Shown one piece after another: positions 9,354 to 16,867 of a stretch of DNA of 53,956 nucleotides. Position 1 is the stretch's first letter, and each line of letters opens with the position of its first letter. The notes beneath the pieces are model-generated. The model was not told the origin of the DNA. It did no database searches and was given only the letters and a program-made list of their open reading frames with translations. The stretch is from the NCBI GenBank assembly GCA_030529305.1, contig JAUMXD010000001.1, positions 1 through 53,956 on the forward strand, in the 5' to 3' direction. Source of the stretch: Allobrachymonas sp. (GTDB taxonomy: Bacteria > Pseudomonadota > Gammaproteobacteria > Burkholderiales > Burkholderiaceae). A program made the translations under genes and the position numbers.

Positions 9354-10196
9354 TCAACTACTCATCCACATCGTGGCAGCAAACGCCAGCGGCAGCACAG
9401 GCAGCAAAGAGTCGATGCGATCCAGAATACCGCCGTGCCCGGGCAGCAGATTGCTGCTGTCTTTGATGCCTACACTGCGCTTCATCAGTGACTCCACCAA
9501 GTCGCCCATGATGCTCACCACCGCTATGGTTGCTGCCAGCAGTGCCAGCACCGGCCAACCGGCTTGCTCGACGGTTTGCGTATAAAAGTTGTTGTTGCTC
9601 GGCCAAATGCGCGCGCCGATCAACGCCATGAGCAAAACGCCTACCGTGCCGCCCACGGCGCCCGCCCAGCTTTTGCCCGGGCTGATCTGCGGTGCCAGCT
9701 TGCGTTTGCCAAACGCACGCCCAGCAAAATAGGCGGCCACATCGGCCATCCACACCAAGGCGATGACGGAAAGCAGGTAGCCCGCACCTTCCATATGCAG
9801 GCGCACGGTAGCAATCCAGGCCATGCACAGCGACAGCCACCCCACCACCAGCCGCAACATGCGCGGCAGGCGTTGCCAAGCCGGCACGCCCGCCCACAAC
9901 AGGCCACAGGCATAGATCAACCAGATGACTGACCAGGTCGCAGCCACTTGCATCCAGAAAATATTGGAGCCGAAGTAAGCATGCTCGGCCAGCATCCAGC
10001 CGCAGCTGGCCGCCATGACTGCGCCAAACGCCCAGGCCCCCACGCTGGGCAGGCCACTCAAACGGCCCCATTCCCATCCGGCCGCGCCGATCAGCACAAC
10101 CATGAACAAGGGAAAGGCTTTGGGCGAGGGATGGCTCAACACCCCCAGCAGCACCACGAGCAGAACCAGCGCAGTGATGATGCGTTGCTTCAGCAT
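9354..10196 (-). CDS. cdsA: Phosphatidate cytidylyltransferase CdsA
   Basis: Makes CDP-diacylglycerol from phosphatidic acid and CTP, the precursor of all membrane phospholipids. It is an integral membrane protein of 280 residues with about seven to eight hydrophobic segments. The family signature near the C-terminus is visible: KDSSNLLPGHGGILDRIDSL, with the metal-binding Asp residues. Its ATG lies inside the end of uppS (7-base overlap), showing translational coupling. pssA, which consumes the product, lies at 50603. Confidence 0.94.
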   Translation of the reverse strand: MLKQRIITALVLLVVLLGVLSHPSPKAFPLFMVVLIGAAGWEWGRLSGLPSVGAWAFGAVMAASCGWMLAEHAYFGSNIFWMQVAATWSVIWLIYACGLLWAGVPAWQRLPRMLRLVVGWLSLCMAWIATVRLHMEGAGYLLSVIALVWMADVAAYFAGRAFGKRKLAPQISPGKSWAGAVGGTVGVLLMALIGARIWPSNNNFYTQTVEQAGWPVLALLAATIAVVSIMGDLVESLMKRSVGIKDSSNLLPGHGGILDRIDSLLPVLPLAFAATMWMSS

Positions 10197-10981
10197 GCGG
10201 AGCCTTTCTGCTCGGCTTGTGTGCCTGGCTCCGTTGGCTGGGTTTGTTGGGTGTTTTGCTTGGCGACTTGTTCGGAGGTTTGCCCGAAACGCCGCTCACG
10301 ACTTTGAAAGTCGAGCAAGGCTGCATCCAGCGCCTGCTCGTCAAATTCCGGCCACAAGGTGTCGGTGAAATACAGCTCGCTGTAAGCACTTTGCCACAGC
10401 AGAAAGTTGCTGATGCGTTTTTCGCCGCCAGTGCGAATCAGCAAATCGGGATCGGGCACATGGCTGAGCGCGAGTGCCTGTTGCAGGCTTTCTTCGGTGA
10501 TGGCTTGCCCCTGCCGCGCCAGCTTGGCCGCGGCCTGGGCCATGTCCCAGCGGCCGCCGTAATTGACGCAAACGTTGAGAATGAGGCGCTGATTTTGGGC
10601 AGTGGTTTTTTCAGCCTCAGCCAGCGCATGGCGCATGGTGGCCGACAAGGCGCTACGCTCGCCCGCAAAATGCAATTGAATGCCTTGAGCATGCAGTTGC
10701 GGCACCTCCTTGGTCACGGCCTTGAGGAGCAAATCCATCAAGCCGCTGACCTCGTCAGCCGGGCGGTTCCAGTTTTCAGACGAAAAAGCAAAAACAGTCA
10801 GCACCTGGATGCCCCGCTGCACGCACGTTTGCACGCAGCGCTTGAGTGATTCCAGCCCCTCACGGTGGCCCGCCAGGCGGGGCATGAAGCGCTTTTTGGC
10901 CCAGCGGCCATTGCCATCCATGACGATGGCCACATGGTGCGGCACAGTAGCAGAAGCGGGCGAACTGGCGGACTTGAACAT
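10190..10981 (-). CDS. uppS: Isoprenyl (undecaprenyl-diphosphate) synthase UppS
   Basis: cis-Prenyltransferase that extends farnesyl diphosphate with isopentenyl diphosphate to the C55 carrier used for peptidoglycan and LPS sugars. It has 263 residues from the ATG at 10981; a TTG four codons earlier is possible but less likely. Catalytic VMDGNGRW (Asp22), FAFSSENWNRP, and the C-terminal PDLLIRTGGEKRISNFLLWQ motif are all present. The tail after residue 240 is Gln/Thr-rich (TQQTQPTEPGTQ) and looks like a disordered extension. It overlaps cdsA by 7 bases. Confidence 0.94.
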   Translation of the reverse strand: MFKSASSPASATVPHHVAIVMDGNGRWAKKRFMPRLAGHREGLESLKRCVQTCVQRGIQVLTVFAFSSENWNRPADEVSGLMDLLLKAVTKEVPQLHAQGIQLHFAGERSALSATMRHALAEAEKTTAQNQRLILNVCVNYGGRWDMAQAAAKLARQGQAITEESLQQALALSHVPDPDLLIRTGGEKRISNFLLWQSAYSELYFTDTLWPEFDEQALDAALLDFQSRERRFGQTSEQVAKQNTQQTQPTEPGTQAEQKGSAC

Positions 10982-11047
10982 GCTCAAGGGCAAAGATCAA
11001 CGCAGAAACCAATGCGAAAACATCAAGGCAATTAAGTGCACAGCACT

Positions 11048-11608
11048 TTAAACCGCCATGATGTCGCGTTCTTTTTCCTGCACCAGCTGGTCGATGGCAG
11101 CGATTTCCTTGTCTGTGATTTTTTGCACTTCGGCTTCGGAACGCTTTTGATCGTCTTCGGAAATTTCCTTGTCTTTAACCAAGCGCTTGACTGACTCGTT
11201 GGCATCGCGGCGCAGATTGCGAATGGCGACCTTGGCCGATTCACCTTCGTGGCGCACGATCTTGGTCATTTCCTTGCGGCGTTCTTCAGTCATGGGCGGC
11301 ATGGGCACGCGAATCAAATCGCCCATGGCGGCTGGGTTCAAGCCCAGGTCGCTGTCGCGAATGGCTTTTTCTACCTTGGCAGCCATGTCTTTTTCCCAAG
11401 GCTGCACGCTCAGGGTACGCGCGTCCAGCGAAGACACGTTGGCCACTTGGCTCAGCGGCACCATGGAACCGTAGTACTCCACCTGCACTGTATCGAGCAA
11501 AGCCGGATTGGCACGGCCCGTGCGAATTTTGGCGAGATTGGTTTTGAGCATGGCAATGGACTGTTCCATCTTGCCTTGCATGGTTTTCAGAATATCGGCC
11601 ACGGACAT
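11048..11608 (-). CDS. frr: Ribosome recycling factor Frr
   Basis: Splits post-termination ribosomes together with EF-G. It has 186 residues, the normal length. The conserved [13 protein letters not shown] and [19 protein letters not shown] segments are present, and the C-terminal helix ends the three-helix bundle. The ATG at 11608 is preceded by GGAG at good spacing; an in-frame upstream start would give a Cys/Ile-rich 36-residue extension not seen in the family. It lies 112 bases after pyrH in the canonical pyrH-frr-uppS order. Confidence 0.95.
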   Translation of the reverse strand: MSVADILKTMQGKMEQSIAMLKTNLAKIRTGRANPALLDTVQVEYYGSMVPLSQVANVSSLDARTLSVQPWEKDMAAKVEKAIRDSDLGLNPAAMGDLIRVPMPPMTEERRKEMTKIVRHEGESAKVAIRNLRRDANESVKRLVKDKEISEDDQKRSEAEVQKITDKEIAAIDQLVQEKERDIMAV

Positions 11609-11720
11609 GTTCTTCTCCAAAAAATGTATGAGATGGATGTAAGAGATACAGCAGCGAGTGATACGTGTGCAAATGAACTGAAAGGAGCTAAGCAGATTGG
11701 CACATCGGGCCAGCAAAACT

Positions 11721-12443
11721 TCAAACAGTCACCAGCGTGCCTTCGTCTTGCCCGGTGACGACACGTTTGAGCGCACCAGGTTTGACGATGGAAAACACTT
11801 TGATCGGCAGATTTTGATCACGGCACAAAGCAAAGGCCGTGGCGTCCATGATGCCCAGATTGCGCGTCATGGCTTCATCAAACGTCAGTTTGTCGTAACG
11901 CTTGGCGCTGGGGTCTTTGCTCGGGTCGGCCGTGTAAACGCCATCCACCTTGGTGGCTTTGAGCACCAGTTCGGCACCAATCTCGGCCCCACGCAAGGCT
12001 GCAGCCGTATCGGTCGTAAAGAAAGGGTTGCCCGTGCCCGCAGCAAACACCACCACTTTGCCCTCTTCCAGGTATTGCAGGGCTTTGGGGCGAACATAAG
12101 GCTCGACCACCTGTTCAATGGAGATGGCCGACATCACACGCGTGGTCAGCCGCGCCTTGTTCATCGTATCGGCCAGCGCCAGCGCATTCATCACGGTGGC
12201 GAGCATGCCCATGTAATCGGCCGTGGCACGGTCCATGCCGAAAGCGCCACCTGCTACGCCACGAAAGATATTGCCCCCACCAATCACCACTGCCACCTGC
12301 ACCCCCATGTGCACGATTTCGGCTACTTCTTCGGCCATGCGCACAATGGTTTCGTGATGGATGCCGAAAGGATCGGGGCCCATGAGGGCTTCGCCCGAAA
12401 GTTTCAACAACACCCTTTGAACGACGGGTTGGGGGTCAGACAT
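11721..12443 (-). CDS. pyrH: UMP kinase PyrH
   Basis: Phosphorylates UMP to UDP with ATP in pyrimidine nucleotide synthesis. It is a hexameric cytoplasmic amino-acid-kinase fold protein of 240 residues. It shows the N-terminal [11 protein letters not shown], the phosphate-binding GGGNIFRG, and the nucleotide-binding [17 protein letters not shown] lies just before the ATG. It sits downstream of tsf beyond a strong hairpin, so it may be transcribed partly from its own promoter or by read-through. Confidence 0.96.
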   Translation of the reverse strand: MSDPQPVVQRVLLKLSGEALMGPDPFGIHHETIVRMAEEVAEIVHMGVQVAVVIGGGNIFRGVAGGAFGMDRATADYMGMLATVMNALALADTMNKARLTTRVMSAISIEQVVEPYVRPKALQYLEEGKVVVFAAGTGNPFFTTDTAAALRGAEIGAELVLKATKVDGVYTADPSKDPSAKRYDKLTFDEAMTRNLGIMDATAFALCRDQNLPIKVFSIVKPGALKRVVTGQDEGTLVTV

Positions 12444-12557
12444 GGTGGCTCCAGATCAGGGAAAAGACAGCGGGCGAGCAGAAAGGAAAAAATGAAGTGG
12501 CAAATTGCCTGCCTTGACCGGACTTGCGCCAAACCAATCAAGACACCAGCAAAATGG

Positions 12558-12591
12558 CCGGGCCTTGAAAGAACTTTCTCTCAAGGCCCGG
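12558..12591 (-). terminator. Strong hairpin after tsf, before pyrH
   Basis: Perfect 11-bp stem CCGGGCCTTGA / TCAAGGCCCGG, with a second small stem (GAAAG/CTTTC) possible inside the loop. Read on the minus strand it is followed by CCATTTTG, only a short T run, so termination may be partial. It starts 11 bases after the tsf stop. Confidence 0.6.
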
Positions 12592-12601
12592 ATGCAACGC
12601 A

Positions 12602-13492
12602 TTAGCCTTGCTTGGCAGCAGCGACTTGTGCGGCCACTTCAGCGGCAAAGTCGTCTACTTTCTTCTCGATGCCTTCGCCCACCACGTACAGCGTAAAGGC
12701 TTTGACGGTGGTGTTTTTTTCCTTGAGCATTTGCTCGACCGTTTGCTTGTCGTTCTTGACGAAAGGTTGGCTCAGCAGCGCCACTTCTTTCAGGTACTTC
12801 TGCACAGCGCCTTCAACCATCTTGGCTGCGATATCGGCTGGCTTGCCCGATTCGGCAGCCTTGGCTTGCGCCACGCTGCGCTCTTTTTCGATCAGGTCGG
12901 CGGGCACATCGGCTGCCGCCAGCGCCACGGGCTTCATGGCAGCCACGTGCATGGCCACATCTTTGGCGGCGGTTTCGTCGCCTTCGTATTCCACCATCAC
13001 GCCGATGCGGGTGCCGTGCAGATAGCTGATGAGCTTGCTGCCATCGGCAAAGCGTTTGAAGCGGCGAAAGCTCATGTTCTCGCCGATCTTGCCGATCAGA
13101 CCCTTGCGCACCTCTTCCAATGTGGGGCCAAAGCCGTCTTGCTCGTAGGCCAGAGCGCCCAGCGCCTCTACATCGGCGGGGTTGTGCTTAACGATCAATT
13201 GCGCAGCAGCTTTCACCATGGAGAGGAAGCTGTCGTTCTGGGTCACGAAGTCGGTTTCGCAGTTGATTTCGACCAGCGAACCGGTGCCGCCTTCGATATG
13301 GCTGCCAATGGCGCCTTCAGCGGCGATGCGCGAAGCGGCCTTGCTGGCTTTGCTGCCCAGCTTCACGCGCAGAATCTCTTCCGCTTTGGCCATGTCGCCG
13401 TCGGCCTCGGTCAGGGCCTTTTTGCACTCCATCATGGGGGCGTCGGTTTTTGCGCGCAGTTCTGCAACCATGCTGGCTGTAATTGTTGCCAT
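12602..13492 (-). CDS. tsf: Elongation factor Ts
   Basis: Nucleotide exchange factor that releases GDP from EF-Tu. It has 296 residues. The N-terminal UBA-like segment (about 3-55, with [19 protein letters not shown]) and the [12 protein letters not shown] motif that contacts EF-Tu are clear. The dimerisation core and a C-terminal Ala-rich tail follow. GGAG is well spaced before the ATG. It lies behind rpsB but separated from it by a terminator-like hairpin, a common arrangement that allows tsf to be expressed at a different level. Confidence 0.96.
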   Translation of the reverse strand: MATITASMVAELRAKTDAPMMECKKALTEADGDMAKAEEILRVKLGSKASKAASRIAAEGAIGSHIEGGTGSLVEINCETDFVTQNDSFLSMVKAAAQLIVKHNPADVEALGALAYEQDGFGPTLEEVRKGLIGKIGENMSFRRFKRFADGSKLISYLHGTRIGVMVEYEGDETAAKDVAMHVAAMKPVALAAADVPADLIEKERSVAQAKAAESGKPADIAAKMVEGAVQKYLKEVALLSQPFVKNDKQTVEQMLKEKNTTVKAFTLYVVGEGIEKKVDDFAAEVAAQVAAAKQG

Positions 13493-13552
13493 AGTGTGTC
13501 TCCGTTGATTGATTCGATGAGTTAATTGATTTAACTAGAAATTCTGACTACG

Positions 13553-13577
13553 AAAAAGGGGCTTGACGCCCCTTTTT
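13553..13577 (-). terminator. Terminator or attenuator between rpsB and tsf
   Basis: Perfect 10-bp stem AAAAAGGGGC / GCCCCTTTTT with a 5-base loop, T-rich on its 3' side in both directions. It lies 50 bases beyond the rpsB stop. tsf must be reached by read-through or from a promoter in the 60 bases that follow. Confidence 0.75.
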
Positions 13578-13627
13578 GCACATGCTGTATGAAGGCGGTA
13601 CGCCCTGCCCTTCGTACAAGCTCGCTT

Positions 13628-14377
13628 TTATGCGCCTTCCACTTCCACGAACTCGTCGTCAGAAGCTTGAGTGGAAACAGCTTGGGCCAACTCGTTCACG
13701 GCGTTGGCACGGCCTTCCAGAATGGCATCGGCAATGGCGCGGGCGTACAGGGTCACGGCCTTGGCCGAGTCGTCGTTGCCCGGAATCACGTAGTCGATGC
13801 CATCGGGGTTGTGGTTGGTATCCACCACACCGATCAGCGGAATGCCCAGCTTGCGCGCTTCAGCCACGGCGATTTTGTGATAGCCCACGTCGATGACGAA
13901 AATCGCATCGGGCAGCGCATTCATTTCCTGAATGCCGCCAATGTCTTTTTCGAGTTTTTCCAGCTCGCGTGTGAACATGAGCTGATCTTTTTTGCTCATG
14001 GCGTCCAGGCCGGCTTCGCGCTGGGCTTGCATGTCTTTCATGCGCTTGAGCGATGTCTTGACGGTTTTGAAGTTGGTCAGCATGCCGCCGAGCCAACGCT
14101 GATCCACATAAGGCGTACCGGCACGGCGGGCTTCGGCTGCAACGATTTCACGCGCAGCGCGCTTGGTGCCAACCATGAGGATGGTGCCGCGGTTGGCCGA
14201 AAGCTGGCGGGCGAATTTGACCGCTTCTTCCAGCATGGGCAGGCTGTGCTCCAGGTTGACGATGTGGATTTTGTTGCGGGCACCGAAGATGTAGGGTGCC
14301 ATTTTGGGGTTCCAGAAGCGCGTTTGGTGGCCAAAGTGCACACCGGCTTCCAGCATTTCACGCATGGTGACAGACAT
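13628..14377 (-). CDS. rpsB: 30S ribosomal protein S2
   Basis: Small-subunit ribosomal protein, 249 residues. It shows [22 protein letters not shown] at the N-terminus (the diagnostic S2 start), [10 protein letters not shown], the conserved [16 protein letters not shown], and [20 protein letters not shown]. The ATG at 14377 is preceded by GGAGAAATC. An in-frame start 35 codons upstream is excluded because those codons cover the structured leader. It is the first gene of the large minus-strand block. Confidence 0.97.
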   Translation of the reverse strand: MSVTMREMLEAGVHFGHQTRFWNPKMAPYIFGARNKIHIVNLEHSLPMLEEAVKFARQLSANRGTILMVGTKRAAREIVAAEARRAGTPYVDQRWLGGMLTNFKTVKTSLKRMKDMQAQREAGLDAMSKKDQLMFTRELEKLEKDIGGIQEMNALPDAIFVIDVGYHKIAVAEARKLGIPLIGVVDTNHNPDGIDYVIPGNDDSAKAVTLYARAIADAILEGRANAVNELAQAVSTQASDDEFVEVEGA

Positions 14378-14400
14378 GATTTCTCCAAAGGTTGGTTCTA

Positions 14401-14463
14401 AAATCCGTTCAGTTTGCTGATTCAGCAACACCCGGAAAAACGGATTTGCGACTTGTTTCGCAA
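14401..14463 (-). promoter_or_regulatory. Structured rpsB leader (possible S2 autoregulation element)
   Basis: Between the promoter and the rpsB start lies a nested fold. The outer 9-bp stem is AAATCCGTT (14401-14409) with AACGGATTT (14439-14447). It encloses a 6-bp hairpin TTGCTG/CAGCAA (14414-14428). A neighbouring stem TTGCGA/TCGCAA (14446-14463) overlaps the outer one by two bases. S2 is known to repress rpsB-tsf through the rpsB leader in gamma-proteobacteria; that this fold does the same is inference. Confidence 0.5.
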
Positions 14464-14491
14464 GCCTTTCAAGGCCCGGCAAAACCGGCGG

Positions 14492-14519
14492 ATTGTAGCA
14501 CGGGCGCAGGTCTACGCAA
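14492..14519 (-). promoter_or_regulatory. rpsB promoter, extended -10
   Basis: On the minus strand TGC-TACAAT (extended -10; hexamer at 14492-14497) follows TTGCGT (14514-14519) at 16-base spacing. Transcription would start near 14485, giving a leader of about 108 bases that contains the nested hairpins. Confidence 0.65.
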
Positions 14520-14619
14520 AGATACGGCTATGCTTTCTGCCAGCTTTGCGTGGCAAGCCCGGCAATTAATCGTGCCACAAGGCTTTTTTCCTTCCCCCTT
14601 ACCCATCGCTTTCCTTGAT

Positions 14620-16407
14620 ATGCAAGCCTCTTCAACGCTTCCGCGCTTGCTCCGGGCAAGCTCCCATGCCTTTAACAGATTGCCTCTGCACGGTGTGCAG
14701 GCCAGCCGACAATGGGAACAGGCTGCCGCCAGCACCCTGCCGCCGCACACTCTGATGCAACGTGCTGGCTTGGCCATTGCCCGCGTGGCTTTGGCCGTAG
14801 CACCCCACTCGCAATGCATCTGGATTGCCTGCGGCCCCGGCAACAACGGGGGCGACGGCCTGCAAGCCGCCGCCTGGCTGCAAAGGTGGGGCAAGCAAGT
14901 CAGGGTCAGCACCCTAGCCCCACAAACAGCCATGCCCGCCGATGCCCAAGCCGCTTGGCAAACCGCAGTGGAAGCAGGCGTTTGCTGGGTTGATGAACCA
15001 CCTGCCTTGCAAGCCGACGATTTGTGCATCGATGCCCTGCTGGGCCTGGGTACCAGCCGCCCGGCGGATGCTGCCATGCAGCGCTGGATCACCGCCATGC
15101 GCCACAGCCCGGCCCAGATTTTGGCCGTGGATGTACCCAGCGGCCTATTGGCTGACACCGGTGCCTGGGCAGGCAACGTGCCCGGCGTAGTTGCCGACCA
15201 CACCATCACCCTGTTGACCTTAAAGCCAGGCCTTTTTAGCGCGCAAGGCCGCGATGCGGCAGGCCAAGTCTGGTGGCACGATCTGGATGTGTCTGCGACT
15301 ACATCTGAAACAGCACCAGCAGCAGATGCTTGGCTACAAGGCACTGTCATCGACTCATCCCCAGCGGCCACGGTCTTTTCTGCCCGGCCTACTTACCCAA
15401 GTGCAGAGCACATCACCTCATTCCCGATCAGCACAGCCCCTCATTCGTACCTGCCGCATGCCAGTCATAAAGGCCATTTTGGCGATGTTTGCATCATCGG
15501 CGGCGATGCGGGCATGCAAGGCGCGGCCATTCTGGCGGGCGAAGCGGCACTGTATGCGGGCGCGGGCCGGGTGTACGTGGGCTTGCTGCAAGCAAACACA
15601 AGCGTGGCGCATGATGCCGGGCTGATGCTGCGCCCTTTGCCTGCTGACATAAGCACAAGCGATTCGGACCTGTCTGCCGCCCTGCCTTACCAGCAAGCCA
15701 TCACCGTCTGCGGCTGCGGTGGCGGCACGGCCATTGCCCGTTGGCTGCCCACCGTGTTGCAGCAAGCGCCCAAGCTGCTGTTGGATGCCGATGCCCTCAA
15801 CGCCATCGCAGTCTCGCCAACGCTGCAAGCCCTGCTGCGCCAGCGCGCCAGGCAAGGCGCTTGCACCATCCTTACCCCCCACCCGCTGGAAGCCGCCCGC
15901 CTGCTGCAAAGCAGCACGACTGCCATTCAAAACGATCGGCTAAAAGCCGCGCAGGACTTGGCCGATGCGTTTCAGTGCATCGTGGTACTCAAAGGCTCGG
16001 GCAGCGTGTGTGCATTGCCTGCTCATTTGTTACCTGGAGATGCCCCCACAGCCCCTGCCATCAACTACTCGGGCAACGCCCTGCTGGCCACGGCTGGCAC
16101 GGGCGATGTGTTGGCGGGCTGCATCAGCGCTTACTGGGCGCAGGCTCACGCCCATTTGTCGCCTAGCACGCCAGAAGGCGCTTGGCTGGCCGCTTGGCGC
16201 GCCTGCTGCGCCGCCGTGCACGCCCACGGCCATGTGGCCGATACATGGAATGCGTGTACGATGCGCGGCTCAATCAGCGGGGCACTTGATAACACCGGCG
16301 GCCTTCAAAGCATATCTCTGCCCCAGCCGTTTTCGGCACACACCCTGGCTTGCAGCCTGTGCCGCCCCAGCTCCGGTATTTGGCAGCAGCTCATGTCACA
16401 TACATGA
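14620..16407 (+). CDS. nnr: Bifunctional NAD(P)H-hydrate epimerase / ADP-dependent dehydratase
   Basis: Metabolite-repair enzyme that returns damaged NAD(P)HX to NAD(P)H. The N-terminal YjeF_N domain (about 15-225) epimerises the R and S forms and shows GPGNNGGDG at 72-80 and VDVPSGLLADTG. The C-terminal carbohydrate-kinase-like domain (about 280-560) performs the ADP-dependent dehydration, with HKGHFGDVCIIGG and the nucleotide site GNALLATAGTGD (Gly493-Asp496). The start is uncertain. ATG at 14620 (595 residues) begins just before the conserved domain; ATG at 14530 is also open and would add 30 residues. Neither has a good ribosome site. The gene is divergent from rpsB, and the linker between domains is long and Ala/Ser/Thr-rich. 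Confidence 0.9.
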   Translation: MQASSTLPRLLRASSHAFNRLPLHGVQASRQWEQAAASTLPPHTLMQRAGLAIARVALAVAPHSQCIWIACGPGNNGGDGLQAAAWLQRWGKQVRVSTLAPQTAMPADAQAAWQTAVEAGVCWVDEPPALQADDLCIDALLGLGTSRPADAAMQRWITAMRHSPAQILAVDVPSGLLADTGAWAGNVPGVVADHTITLLTLKPGLFSAQGRDAAGQVWWHDLDVSATTSETAPAADAWLQGTVIDSSPAATVFSARPTYPSAEHITSFPISTAPHSYLPHASHKGHFGDVCIIGGDAGMQGAAILAGEAALYAGAGRVYVGLLQANTSVAHDAGLMLRPLPADISTSDSDLSAALPYQQAITVCGCGGGTAIARWLPTVLQQAPKLLLDADALNAIAVSPTLQALLRQRARQGACTILTPHPLEAARLLQSSTTAIQNDRLKAAQDLADAFQCIVVLKGSGSVCALPAHLLPGDAPTAPAINYSGNALLATAGTGDVLAGCISAYWAQAHAHLSPSTPEGAWLAAWRACCAAVHAHGHVADTWNACTMRGSISGALDNTGGLQSISLPQPFSAHTLACSLCRPSSGIWQQLMSHT

Positions 16408-16867
16408 ACAGAAAATTCATTGGATTTGCCTAGAACCCGGCATCGAAACTGATAGTGGCGCTTATGCTGCGCTCTTGTTGTGCCGCAAAGCGATCGCTCG
16501 GTGACGCTTCTCGTCGCGCAAAACCTCCTGTTCACGTTCGCATGAAGCGAGGGGCAGTTTGTGAACGTAAATACCGAGAGCGACGATCTGTTTGCCAGGC
16601 TCTGTGCTAATAGAGGCATTGTTATTCGCATCCACCAGCCGATTTTCAAAAAGCGTGAAATGATTTCGGTGCGCCCGTCACAGATAAGCAAGTGCCTAAA
16701 AATCAACTGAATGCACAGGCAAGCAACTTTTCAAAGAATCGATCTCGACGCAATAAAAACAAAGCACAATGGCCTGCATTGTTTTTCAACAAGCTACGTC
16801 ACTGGCTCTCAAGCACAATCTCGCCTCTCTTGCCAAACATTTGGCACATGATTGACGCATATCCCCC
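16408..16867. other. 460-base gap between nnr and the DinG-type helicase
   Basis: No intact gene, tRNA or terminator recognised. On the minus strand, positions 16462-16677 form a 71-codon open frame with no ATG. Its translation looks protein-like (KQIVALGIYVHKLPLAS, then a charged end) and it could be the 3' remnant of a lost gene. I do not recognise the family. Base composition is lower in GC than the flanking genes. Confidence 0.35.
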
